A stretch of DNA of 64,000 nucleotides, taken from NCBI GenBank assembly GCA_964433755.1, contig CAYSSR010000006.1, forward strand, positions 101,960-165,959. Reading direction: 5' to 3'. The notes below the pieces were generated by a model. That model was given only the letters and a program-made list of their open reading frames with translations, had not been told where the DNA came from and searched no databases. This stretch comes from JAUVXJ01 sp964433755 (GTDB lineage Bacteria; Chloroflexota; Anaerolineae; UBA7937; B3-Chlor). Within the stretch, counting starts at the first letter, position 1; each line of letters starts with the position of its first letter. Below, in pieces: positions 1 to 7,937 of this stretch. A program made the position numbers and the translations under genes.

Positions 1-383
1 GGCCCCATCGCCGAGAAAGGCATCGACTGCGACCGTCTTAGCAGGGTCCTGGCGCGAGCCGCCAGCATCCTGGGATTGAAGGGCTTGGCCAGGAAATCGT
101 CCACGCCCTGGTCCAGTGCTCTGAGGACGTACTCCTCATCACTTTGCGGAGAAGCCAACAGAATGGGAACCGCCGAATCGGAGCGCACCCCGGCCACCAA
201 CGCCAGGAAATCGATCTCCTTGGAGGTGGCATCTAGCACTACGAGATCCGGCGCCTCCTCGGTGCACATCCCCAGGAACTTCTCCTCGCTGCTGGTGACC
301 AGCGGCTGCAATCCAGCCTGGCGCAGCACGAACGCATCAAACTCCAACTGATCGCGGTCATCACCGAAGATGAGCGTTTTCAT
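1..383 (-). CDS. Response-regulator receiver protein, cut by left edge
   Basis: The minus-strand reading frame from the ATG at 383 runs off the window after 127 residues. It is a CheY-like receiver domain. The acidic pair is D8/D9, the likely phosphoacceptor is D51 in PDLVVLD, and the conserved lysine is K100 in DDFLAKPF. A GAGGAGG ribosome site lies about 7 nt before the ATG. The sequence continues past the receiver with a basic stretch (ARARTLLRR), as in OmpR-type regulators, so an output domain probably lies outside the window. The output domain and cognate kinase cannot be seen. Confidence 0.85.
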   Translation of the reverse strand, partial: MKTLIFGDDRDQLEFDAFVLRQAGLQPLVTSSEEKFLGMCTEEAPDLVVLDATSKEIDFLALVAGVRSDSAVPILLASPQSDEEYVLRALDQGVDDFLAKPFNPRMLAARARTLLRRSQSMPFSAMG

Positions 384-495
384 CCTACCACCCTCCTCAA
401 AGGGCCAGGTCTACCACTGTCCTCCGCAACCGCAGCTATGCCGACAGCGATGCCACCATACCCAGACACGCCGATTGAGGAACCCAGTCGTAGCA

Positions 496-1530
496 CTACC
501 GCCTGCCTCTGATGCCGAGACCTGACCCGAGTCTCCTCCTCAGCCCCTTCAGTCGCCCATATAGCTCCCGCATCTGGGCTGCGGACAGCCGTTTTCTGCT
601 CTCGAAATAGGCCACCGCCACTCGGCCCATGGCCCAGGTGCCCGCGGCCGCGATGCCACCCGAGATCACCCATCCCGGGCCTGGCAGGAACTTCAGCGCC
701 TCCTGGGTGGCGTACCGTAGCAGAACGCCGCCGCCGATGGTGCTGATCAGTTCCTTGGCCCGTCCAGGACCCATGGTCTCCCCATAGATCGTAGCGATGC
801 GCAGCGTCAGGCGCACCTGGCTGGCCAGAAGAAGCGGTATATCCAGAAACGGAATCGGCTCCATGCCGATGATCAGGTTGAGGATGCTCGTGTTCCGGAT
901 CACACTGCGGGCTATCCTCCGGCGATAGAACGGTAGCTCCCTGCCCAGTGCCACCGCCAGTGCCGGGCGTTTCTCGATGATCCGGGGCAGCAACAACTCC
1001 GCTACGTTCGTGCCCTTACGGGCGGAGATGGGGATCACCGACACGCCCAGCTTGCTCTCCGCATCGTCGAGGACCGGCCTCAAGTCGCTCTCTATGAGAT
1101 CGATCTTGTTCAGGGCCACGACCAGGGGCCGCTTCTCGGCTCTCAGGCGCTGGTACAGTTCGTAGTCTCCCTGGCGGAGCCCAGCGGCTGCATCGAAAAG
1201 CAGCAGGGCCACGTCGGCCTCCCGTACCGCCTCCAATGCGGTGTTCCCTCGATCCACACCTCCCACTTCGCCGAAACCGGGCGTATCAACAAGCGTAAAG
1301 GGACCTAGCCGCTGGGTGACCACCTCTCTGGTCGTTCCTGGCACCGCAGCGACCGCCGATACCCGTCTTCCTGACAGAAGGTTGACTAGAGTGGACTTGC
1401 CAGAGTTCACCGGTCCCACGACAGCAAGCCTGGAGAGAGCCTCCTCGTCGATATCCAGTGAAAGGCTTTCTCTGTCGAAGGCCCTTAGGAGATTCCTCAG
1501 TTCATTGAGCACCACCGGCAGCCTGAGCAT
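496..1530 (-). CDS. Era/HSR1-like GTPase with C-terminal DUF697-like region
   Basis: A 344-residue protein with a complete G domain: P-loop GPVNSGKS (residues 39-46), DTPG switch II, NKID specificity motif and SARKG (G5). The C-terminal half carries hydrophobic helices, including LNLIIGMEPIPFLDIPLLLASQV and a glycine-rich GWVISGGIAAAGTWAMG segment. This matches GTPases with a DUF697-type membrane-associated tail. The open frame continues upstream to 2121, but that part lies antisense to the solute-binding gene, so the ATG at 1530 is preferred. A promoter fits just upstream (1561-1590). The family usually acts at the membrane or ribosome; the exact role here is unknown. Confidence 0.85.
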   Translation of the reverse strand: MLRLPVVLNELRNLLRAFDRESLSLDIDEEALSRLAVVGPVNSGKSTLVNLLSGRRVSAVAAVPGTTREVVTQRLGPFTLVDTPGFGEVGGVDRGNTALEAVREADVALLLFDAAAGLRQGDYELYQRLRAEKRPLVVALNKIDLIESDLRPVLDDAESKLGVSVIPISARKGTNVAELLLPRIIEKRPALAVALGRELPFYRRRIARSVIRNTSILNLIIGMEPIPFLDIPLLLASQVRLTLRIATIYGETMGPGRAKELISTIGGGVLLRYATQEALKFLPGPGWVISGGIAAAGTWAMGRVAVAYFESRKRLSAAQMRELYGRLKGLRRRLGSGLGIRGRR

Positions 1531-1560
1531 GTCTTTCGATCCTGGATTCAGATACCTCAG

Positions 1561-1590
1561 ATCATAGCCGATGGTTGTTGAGAGCACCAA
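1561..1590 (-). promoter_or_regulatory. Candidate promoter for the GTPase gene
   Basis: On the minus strand TTGGTG (1585-1590) and TATGAT (1561-1566) are separated by 18 bp. The predicted transcript would begin about 25 nt before the ATG at 1530. Confidence 0.45.
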
Positions 1591-1635
1591 CGCTCCGCGC
1601 GACCACCGAGTGGTGCGATCGCAAAGCAATTCGTG

Positions 1636-1641
1636 TATAAT
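1636..1641 (+). promoter_or_regulatory. Candidate -10 box for the solute-binding lipoprotein gene
   Basis: A perfect TATAAT lies 49 nt before the ATG at 1691. No convincing -35 is visible, so this could be an activator-dependent promoter or chance. Confidence 0.4.
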
Positions 1642-1690
1642 GGACAAACTCTCGGCGGTCCCCGTAGCATACGCGCGGGATGGTGAAGGA

Positions 1691-3037
1691 ATGATCAGAC
1701 AAGCGGATCTGCGTTTCCTTACGCTGGCTGGCACGTTGGCTACGCTCGCCCTGCTGTTGCTCGCTGCAGTGGCGGGATGCGGCCCAGCGGCCTCTCCTAC
1801 TCCCAGCGGTACTGTGGAGAGCTCAACACCCACGGCGTCCTCGTCGGTCAGCGCTCCGATCACCCCGTCCCCAGCCCCCACCCCTATGGCGTCTAGCCCC
1901 TCATCGATGACGCTGACCATCTGGGGACCGGCCCAGTTCGCGCCCGGCGACGCTGACCCAGGCCAGTCTATCTTGCAGGCGCAGTATGAATCCTTTGCCG
2001 CGGACCAGCAGGGCCTCCAAGTGCAGTACGTGACCAAAGCCCCATCCGGAGAGAGCGGCATCGTTGAGTTCCTGCTGCTGGCTAGCGACGCAGCTCCCAG
2101 CATCATGCCAGACATCGCCATAGTAGATCCCGTCGACCTGGAACCTCTGGTCAGCGCCAGTCTGGCACAGCCGATTCAGGGACTGCTGGCAGAGGAGCTT
2201 ACGGACGACCTGTGCCCCTTCGCCCGTGAATCCTGCACTTTCGACGGCCAACTCATGGGGGTGCAGTTCGAAGCCGACGTAGAGCACCTGATCTACTACA
2301 CCGGTGCCCTGGAGGAGGCCCCCGTTACCTGGGCGGATCTGTTCGCTCAGCCCATCAGCTACACCTTCCCGGCCGGTGGTGAGGGGGGGTTGGTCAACGA
2401 CAGCTTCCTCATCCAGTACCTGGATCAGGGTGGCCTTCTCGTCGACCAGGAAGGCCAGCCAGCGCTCGACTCCTCATCGGTGCAGCGGGTCCTGCGCATG
2501 TACGATGCTCTGCGAATCTGGGAGGTTAGCCCCTTGAGGGTGCTCGAACTCTCGGATCTCGAGGATTGCTGGGCGGCCTACGTCGAAGGCAACATCGCGG
2601 CGACGCACGTCAGTTCCTGGCGATACCTGACCAGCCGCTCGGTGATGCTCGACACCACCTTCGCCCCCGTGCCCACGGAGACCGGGACCACGGCCACTAT
2701 GAGTCGAGGCTGGGCGTTCGTGATCGTGACCGACTCTCCCGAGCGACAGGAAGCGGCTGCTTCTCTGATAGAGTGGCTGATGGCTCCTCAGAACCTGGCA
2801 GAGTGGAGCGAGGCCACGAGCCACTTGCCCACGAGACGCGTAGCACTGCGACTCACCCACTGGCCCCGCGAGTACGTCGATTTCCTGGAGGGTCAACTAG
2901 AGAGCGCTTTCTATCGCCCCTCCAGTCCCGAATTCGAGGAGATAGCGCGGGCTCTGCAAGTGGCGGTGGAAGACGTGATATCGGGCGAGCGCACACCCCG
3001 GCAGGCCGCGACTCAGGCTGTGGACAGCCTACAGTAG
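1691..3037 (+). CDS. Extracellular solute-binding lipoprotein (family 1 type)
   Basis: A 448-residue protein. The N-terminus is a lipoprotein signal with the lipobox-like LAAVAGC, followed by a Ser/Thr/Pro-rich linker. The body resembles family 1 ABC solute-binding proteins (maltose/sugar type): MTLTIWGPAQF start, GVQFEADVEHLIYYT, and a C-terminal RGWAFVIVTDSPERQEAAASLIEWLM helix typical of the family. The ATG at 1691 is chosen because it begins the signal peptide, although the frame opens at 1571. No permease or ATPase genes lie next to it, so its transporter must be encoded elsewhere. The substrate is unknown; a sugar is likely from family membership only. Confidence 0.85.
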   Translation: MIRQADLRFLTLAGTLATLALLLLAAVAGCGPAASPTPSGTVESSTPTASSSVSAPITPSPAPTPMASSPSSMTLTIWGPAQFAPGDADPGQSILQAQYESFAADQQGLQVQYVTKAPSGESGIVEFLLLASDAAPSIMPDIAIVDPVDLEPLVSASLAQPIQGLLAEELTDDLCPFARESCTFDGQLMGVQFEADVEHLIYYTGALEEAPVTWADLFAQPISYTFPAGGEGGLVNDSFLIQYLDQGGLLVDQEGQPALDSSSVQRVLRMYDALRIWEVSPLRVLELSDLEDCWAAYVEGNIAATHVSSWRYLTSRSVMLDTTFAPVPTETGTTATMSRGWAFVIVTDSPERQEAAASLIEWLMAPQNLAEWSEATSHLPTRRVALRLTHWPREYVDFLEGQLESAFYRPSSPEFEEIARALQVAVEDVISGERTPRQAATQAVDSLQ

Positions 3038-3119
3038 CCGCCCCCTCCTTTCGGCCTTCGCCCGTAGTGTGGGAGAGGACTCCTCGCCGGCGTCGCCCGA
3101 CGATGGGTACCTCGGAGCG

Positions 3120-3773
3120 TCATTCTTCGCTGAACTGGTCGACGACCTTGTCCTCGAACCGGCCCAGCGTCGCCTCCAGGCGCTGCTGGCGTACGGCCAT
3201 GGTCAGGTCTCCCCTGGTCCTCTCCAGGACCCCGCGCACCATGTCTGTGGTGCGCCGAAGACCCCGTGTGATCGCGTCCGGGTAGTCCACCGTCACCAGG
3301 ATTCCATACACGTCGTCCATGATCCTCAGCAACTGCTCTGCTCTCTCCAGCTCGCCGCTGCGGATCAGGTCCAGTATGGAGCGCCTGAGCTCCCCCATAG
3401 CCTCCGCCAACCCGTTCAGATAGGCCGGGTAGTCGACCTCTAGATCGCCAGGCCCCGGAAGAGGTTCTTGCGCCATCAACGCGAAGGTGATGGAAGCTTC
3501 GGCGTACTCTTTCAGAGCATCCTGGACGTATCCAGCCCCATAGATGCTCTGCTCGTCAACCAGATCGGCGTTGAACTGCTGGACCACTTCTCGTCCCTCG
3601 TCCAGCATCTCTCTCGCCTGCTCGAACTCGCCTCTGTGCACGGCCCGGATGGTGTTGGCCGAGTGTCTTATCAAACGGCGCGACAGTTCCAGGGCTCCCT
3701 CGCGAATCCGGTGGCGAGCCTCCAGGGCCTCCAGCGCCTCCTGAGCGATGTCTTTCAGCTTGTCCATTTCCAT
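3120..3773 (-). CDS. Translin-family protein
   Basis: A 217-residue, almost wholly helical protein. It resembles the translin/TRAX family of single-stranded RNA/DNA-binding proteins known mainly from eukaryotes and archaea. Recognisable segments are the N-terminal LKDIAQEALEALEARHRIREGAL helix, DYPAYLNGLAEAMGELRR, and the C-terminal DAITRGLRRTTDMVRGVLERTRGDLT signature. The start at 3773 is set by AGGAG spaced 6 nt from ATG; an upstream in-frame GTG at 3791 overlaps that ribosome site. It stands alone and is divergently transcribed from the PHP lipoprotein. The substrate is unknown. The TRAX-type acidic catalytic residues could not be confirmed by eye. Confidence 0.8.
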   Translation of the reverse strand: MEMDKLKDIAQEALEALEARHRIREGALELSRRLIRHSANTIRAVHRGEFEQAREMLDEGREVVQQFNADLVDEQSIYGAGYVQDALKEYAEASITFALMAQEPLPGPGDLEVDYPAYLNGLAEAMGELRRSILDLIRSGELERAEQLLRIMDDVYGILVTVDYPDAITRGLRRTTDMVRGVLERTRGDLTMAVRQQRLEATLGRFEDKVVDQFSEE

Positions 3774-3896
3774 GTTGTCTCCTGTCGTCACGCGGCCTCA
3801 CGCGCTGTGGTATTCATCTTCGCATCCATACTCATCCCGCATTGGCGGTCGGAACCAGACTACGTCCTGCAGTTGCGCAGTATCGAACACGTTCAC

Positions 3897-3926
3897 ATTC
3901 TAGCACACTACGTGCCACGACAACAA
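3897..3926 (-). promoter_or_regulatory. Candidate promoter for the translin gene
   Basis: On the minus strand TTGTTG (3921-3926) and TAGAAT (3897-3902) are separated by 18 bp. It overlaps the region used by the divergent PHP-gene promoter, so the two may be co-regulated. Confidence 0.5.
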
Positions 3927-3933
3927 AACGGAC

Positions 3934-3962
3934 TGGTCAGTCGACGTGAGCCGTGATATAGT
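3934..3962 (+). promoter_or_regulatory. Candidate promoter for the PHP lipoprotein gene
   Basis: TGGTCA (3934-3939) and TATAGT (3957-3962) are separated by 17 bp, upstream of the ATG at 4076. This leaves a leader of roughly 105 nt. Confidence 0.4.
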
Positions 3963-4075
3963 ACGGCCACGCGCAGAGGGCGGGCACCTGACGCCCGTCG
4001 TCTAGTAGTCGTGAGGGCCCCGACAGAACGCGGCCACTGCGCCAGTCCACTGAATCGCTTGGCCACGGAGGTGCA

Positions 4076-5308
4076 ATGACAGCTCGCCACCTCGTTTCCA
4101 CCCTCTTTCTCTGGGCATCTCTGGCGTTGGCAGCTCTCGTGCTTGGCTGCCAGGCACCGCCCACCTCAGGCCCGGAGGTGGAGACCGCAGTCGCACAAAG
4201 AGCCTTCGCCACACTCACCGCAGCGGTTCCCAGCCCCACCCCCGTGGCGTTACCAACGCCCACCTCAACACCCGTCCCCTACAACGTCTACTTCGGCGAC
4301 CTCCACGTTCATACCTCGAGGATCCACACCACGGAGGCCTTCCACGAAGAGTTCGGCCGTGGAGTCATACGCCTCGCCAATCTCCATGCCAGTGAAGTGA
4401 TGGGACACGACTTCATCGCCGTCACTAACCACGCCCGCCTCCTCGAGGACTGGATGTGGGAGGTCACCAAGGAAGTCGCCGACGAGTTCACTCAGGATGG
4501 CGTGTTCGTGTCCTTCCCCGCTTTCGAATGGACCGCCAGTCACGGCTGCGGCGTGCATTGCAGCCCCGAGCGGCCAGACTATCCCGATTGGGGCCACCGT
4601 ATCATCTACTTCCGGAATACGGAGGTCGCCACCGATCTGCTACGCTGTAGCGACCCCGACTACGATACGCCAGAAGAGCTATTCGCCGCGCTGCCTGGAT
4701 CTGACCTCGCCATCACCATCCCCCACCACACCGCTGCCCCCAGACACCCCTTTGACTGGTCCACCGTGAATCCGGAGTACGACCGCCTGGTAGAGATCGT
4801 CCAACGCAGGGGGGATTACGAAGCAGACATAGTCGAGAACGGCTGGGGCAACGGCTTCGTGCTGGGGGTTGTGGCAGGAACGGACAACCACGTCGCGGCC
4901 CCAGGATGGCCCCAGGGAGTCGCCGCCATACTGGCCCCCGAGCTGACCCGCGATGCCTTGTTCGACGCTCTCCTCAGTCGTCATACCTATGCTACCACGC
5001 ACGGCGACATCATTCTCCACTTCTTCGGCGACGGTGAGATGCAGGGAGGTGTACTCTCCGCCAGGGAGTCGGTCACCCTCAACGGGGAGATCAGGAGCAC
5101 CAACGGCAACATCGCACTGGTGGAGCTCACTGACAACGGTGAGGTCATAGCCAACTGGGAGCCAGAGGAGGCTTCGTCGCTTCGCTTCGAGAGCACCGAG
5201 CAAGTAGGAGAGGATCCACACTACTTCTACGTCAGGGTCACCCTTGACAAAGGGCACCGGGCCTGGTCGAGTCCCATCTGGGTGAACTACACCGTGGAGA
5301 CCCCTTGA
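4076..5308 (+). CDS. PHP-domain (DUF3604-like) lipoprotein
   Basis: A 410-residue lipoprotein. The signal peptide ends in LAALVLGC and is followed by a Thr/Pro-rich linker. The catalytic region starts with YFGDLHVHTS, the metal-binding HxH of PHP-family phosphoesterases. It continues with FIAVTNHA, FPAFEWTA, TIPHHTAA and GVVAGTDNHVAAPG, which supply further His/Asp ligands in the order seen in DUF3604 proteins. GGAGGTG precedes the ATG at the usual spacing. The length is near that of stand-alone family members. It is probably a metal-dependent hydrolase anchored outside the cell; the substrate is unknown. Confidence 0.8.
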   Translation: MTARHLVSTLFLWASLALAALVLGCQAPPTSGPEVETAVAQRAFATLTAAVPSPTPVALPTPTSTPVPYNVYFGDLHVHTSRIHTTEAFHEEFGRGVIRLANLHASEVMGHDFIAVTNHARLLEDWMWEVTKEVADEFTQDGVFVSFPAFEWTASHGCGVHCSPERPDYPDWGHRIIYFRNTEVATDLLRCSDPDYDTPEELFAALPGSDLAITIPHHTAAPRHPFDWSTVNPEYDRLVEIVQRRGDYEADIVENGWGNGFVLGVVAGTDNHVAAPGWPQGVAAILAPELTRDALFDALLSRHTYATTHGDIILHFFGDGEMQGGVLSARESVTLNGEIRSTNGNIALVELTDNGEVIANWEPEEASSLRFESTEQVGEDPHYFYVRVTLDKGHRAWSSPIWVNYTVETP

Positions 5309-5365
5309 CCGTTGGACTCGGCCTGCCCAGGGCTCGGTATAGCTCCCCGTCGGGCGGGGCTTCGC

Positions 5366-5938
5366 CTACCTCGCGGTGATCAGCTCTCTGATGTCGTCGA
5401 AGACGCCCTGGCCGATGCCCTGCACGTCCATGATCTCCTCGATGCTGGCAAAGGGGCCGTGGCTCTCTCGGTGGCCGATGATAGACTGCGACAACGCAGG
5501 GCCGATACCCGGCAACTGCTCCAGTTCGTCTGCGCTCGCAGTGTTGATGTCGATCAGACCATCCGTCGAACCGCCCGTGCTGCTAGCGGGGACGCTCTCC
5601 TCACCCACCTCTGGGAAGTAGATCTGATCCTCGTCGTGTACCCGTTGAGCAAGGTTGACGCGGTCCAGGTCGGCGTCCGCAGTCGGGCCGCCCGCAGCCT
5701 CCAGCGCATCCTGCACCCTGCTCTCTCCATGCAGGTAGTACACGCCGGGGTTTTGCACTGCCCCTGTGACGTAGACAGCCACTTGTACAGGGGTGGGCAC
5801 AGGACTTGGCGAGGGCTCTACTATCTCGATAGGCTGATTCACGGGGCGGCGCACGTAGATCACCGCGCTTGCGGACAGAAGCAGGCAGCACAGAACACCA
5901 ACGATGGGGAGCCGAAAGCGCTCCAAGGCTTCACCCAT
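5366..5938 (-). CDS. comEA: ComEA-like DNA-binding protein (SLBB + helix-hairpin-helix)
   Basis: A 190-residue protein with one N-terminal membrane anchor (FRLPIVGVLCCLLLSASAVIYV) and a Pro-rich linker. An SLBB domain follows (VAVYVTGAVQNPGVYYL). The C-terminus is a helix-hairpin-helix pair: IDINTASADELEQLPGIG and IEEIMDVQGIG. This is the ComEA architecture, which binds incoming double-stranded DNA at the outer face of the membrane during natural transformation. Its ATG overlaps the TGA of the upstream peptidase gene (TGATG), so the two are translationally coupled. No comEC/comEB partner is in the window, so competence itself is not established. Confidence 0.88.
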   Translation of the reverse strand: MGEALERFRLPIVGVLCCLLLSASAVIYVRRPVNQPIEIVEPSPSPVPTPVQVAVYVTGAVQNPGVYYLHGESRVQDALEAAGGPTADADLDRVNLAQRVHDEDQIYFPEVGEESVPASSTGGSTDGLIDINTASADELEQLPGIGPALSQSIIGHRESHGPFASIEEIMDVQGIGQGVFDDIRELITAR

Positions 5939-7527
5939 CACCAATTCTCTATCATCTCTTCGATGGGGAAGAAAGGCTCGATGTCCACAGGAAGACCAGT
6001 CATCGCTGAGATCGCGGCCTCCAACGGTGGAGTCAGGATGCCGTAGGTGTCCAGCAGGAGCTTCACTCCTTCGTAGTCACCACGTGCTTGGAGACCCAAC
6101 ACCTGTCTGGTCAGGTCCTGGATCGCCTCCAACATCCTGTAGTAGTCAACCTGAAACCTGCCGCTTCGGGCTTCATGTGTCAGACCACCACGCTCCAGAA
6201 GGAAGTTGAGCTCCAGAAGGGCCGCCCTGCCGTGAGCCTCGTCGATGCCGAAGCGAATGGACGCGAACTCGGAGACGACGTAACTGACACAGGTCTTCTC
6301 CAGGTCTGGGAGGACCCCGTCGTCTATCAGAGATAGCAGGCAACACATCCCGGCCAGGTCCGCCTTCGCCTCCTCGATAGGCAACATCAGTTCCTTCAGC
6401 GCCAGGCTCACCGTGGTCTGTGTGCCGTTAGACAGGGTGATCGAAGATGGACCCATGCCATGGGCCAGTTCGTGCATCAGGACGACGTTGTAGAGAGGAT
6501 CGAAAGCCAGCAGGGACACCTGCCCCTCGGTCATGGCGCTCGCGCCGACAGGGGCCACGCAGCTACGAAACTTCGCCTCCCCGACGTTCCTCAGCATCAC
6601 TTTTCTGCTGCCCTTGGCGTGCCACACCCTTTCATCGTTGGGAAGCAGAAAAGCCACAGCTTGCACTCCAGCCCTGGCATCGCCGGCCGTGAACACTTCG
6701 TCGATCACACTGATGGGGGAGCTTGCACCCCGCGTGCCAACCTCGTACTGATCGGATCCTGGGAGATTGCGCTCCAGCTCTGGTAGGTACCGGATCAAGG
6801 TTTCCAGTTGTTCACTCGCTTCAGGGTCTCTGATGCCGATAAAGGCCTCGAAGGCCGCCTTGTAGCCCAGCAGCCGGTCCTCGTAGACCTCGTATGGGCC
6901 GATGGTCACGTCGATCAGACTGTCCTCCACGTCCAGCCAGTCCACCTCGCTCTGGAAGTAGTCGTTGGACCTGAAGGCTTCGGCTCTGCTGGCGAGAAAC
7001 CTGGCAAGAGAAGGGTTGTCGCTCAGCCCGGCCGCTTCTTCCAGCAATCTGGCCGCCGGTTGAAGGAACTCAGCATAGGCTTTGGAATAGGGAACGGCAG
7101 CCAAACCCTCGCCTTCGCGTATGATCACGGTGTAGAAGCCTCGAAACGCCTCTTCGTCCTCCGGGGAAGCTGCAAGCCAATCCTCGAACTCCTCTTTGGT
7201 CAGGTCCGGTGGATAGAAACCCGCCCCGAGGGGCTTCGCCTCCTCACCCATGAAGGGTCTGTGCTCTTCCAGCCGGCCCCAGGGGCCGCACATGATGCGG
7301 AAGTAGTGTAGCAGGTCTCTGTCCTCAGCGGCCTGCGAAGATTCCAGCCGCGCCAGCCACTCTGGATTGCGGGGAGAGACCTGTCTGAGGAAGATCTCAT
7401 CCATGAGGCGCGCAGCTTCGACGACTTTCCCCAGCACCTGCCTGTCCCTTTCGCCCAACAGGCTCTCGTCGAAGGTCAACGTGGTGGGAACGAACTGGGC
7501 TATCCTCTCCCCAATCGTCTTGCGCAT
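5938..7527 (-). CDS. M49-like (dipeptidyl-peptidase III-like) zinc metallopeptidase
   Basis: A 529-residue protein without a signal peptide. The zinc site reads HELAHG (HExxH) followed by EEAKAD about 50 residues later. This parallels the HELLGH ... EECRAE pattern of the DPP III family, but with the shorter HExxH spacing found in bacterial relatives. The upstream half is helical and conserved in style with those relatives (GFYPPDLTKEEFE). The ATG at 7527 is preferred over the frame opening at 7587 because AGGAGGT sits 11 nt upstream. It is coupled to comEA by a one-base stop/start overlap. Substrate unknown; a cytosolic oligopeptidase is the simplest reading. Confidence 0.7.
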   Translation of the reverse strand: MRKTIGERIAQFVPTTLTFDESLLGERDRQVLGKVVEAARLMDEIFLRQVSPRNPEWLARLESSQAAEDRDLLHYFRIMCGPWGRLEEHRPFMGEEAKPLGAGFYPPDLTKEEFEDWLAASPEDEEAFRGFYTVIIREGEGLAAVPYSKAYAEFLQPAARLLEEAAGLSDNPSLARFLASRAEAFRSNDYFQSEVDWLDVEDSLIDVTIGPYEVYEDRLLGYKAAFEAFIGIRDPEASEQLETLIRYLPELERNLPGSDQYEVGTRGASSPISVIDEVFTAGDARAGVQAVAFLLPNDERVWHAKGSRKVMLRNVGEAKFRSCVAPVGASAMTEGQVSLLAFDPLYNVVLMHELAHGMGPSSITLSNGTQTTVSLALKELMLPIEEAKADLAGMCCLLSLIDDGVLPDLEKTCVSYVVSEFASIRFGIDEAHGRAALLELNFLLERGGLTHEARSGRFQVDYYRMLEAIQDLTRQVLGLQARGDYEGVKLLLDTYGILTPPLEAAISAMTGLPVDIEPFFPIEEMIENW

Positions 7528-7640
7528 GGCCGTTCCTGACCTCCTATCTCGCCTCCAGAGACGCTCCAGCATCAATGATTGTATCACTTCCCCGCGGCAG
7601 CTTCAAGCCGCGTCCCATCACCCCGAGCCATCGATCACGC

Positions 7641-7669
7641 TTGACAAGGCCGTGGAGACAGCGTACACT
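7641..7669 (+). promoter_or_regulatory. Strong sigma70-like promoter of the tandem reverse transcriptase locus
   Basis: TTGACA (7641-7646) and TACACT (7664-7669) are separated by exactly 17 bp. Transcription should start near 7676, giving a leader of about 260 nt before the RT start codon. Confidence 0.75.
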
Positions 7670-7675
7670 GGCGCT

Positions 7676-7937
7676 CGAGGAGCTTCGCTGTCCTCTCTGA
7701 GGTTCCTCACCTCAGGCGTTCCAGAGGATCAGGCGCGGCCCGTAGACCAGACCTTCGAACGCAGGTGGCCGACGTAAGGTCCTTCACGTGCCAGCATCGA
7801 GGACGGCGGACTCCTCGTCTTCGTCTGGCACTCTGCCTGTCAACAGGCCGAGAACAGACCCGTCATGTTGAGTCTGTGAAAGATCGATGCAGCAAGCCAG
7901 CCGATAGCGGCACCTCTTCGCCTGGACAGGGGTGTGC
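7676..7937 (+). ncRNA. Structured 5' leader of the reverse transcriptase mRNA
   Basis: The untranslated stretch between the promoter and the RT gene has several inverted repeats. A compound hairpin has TCCTCT 7691-7696 paired with AGAGGA 7723-7728, enclosing CTGAGGT 7697-7703 paired with ACCTCAG 7709-7715. Another is GCCTG 7835-7839 with CAGGC 7844-7848 (TCAA loop). A third is ACAGAC 7854-7859 with GTCTGT 7872-7877. It may be a 5' UTR or part of a template RNA. It is too short for group II intron domains I-III. Confidence 0.4.

Noticed and set aside
1531..2121. N-terminal extension of the GTPase to 2121
   Set aside because: It runs antisense to the solute-binding protein, has no similarity to GTPases, and a promoter lies inside it.
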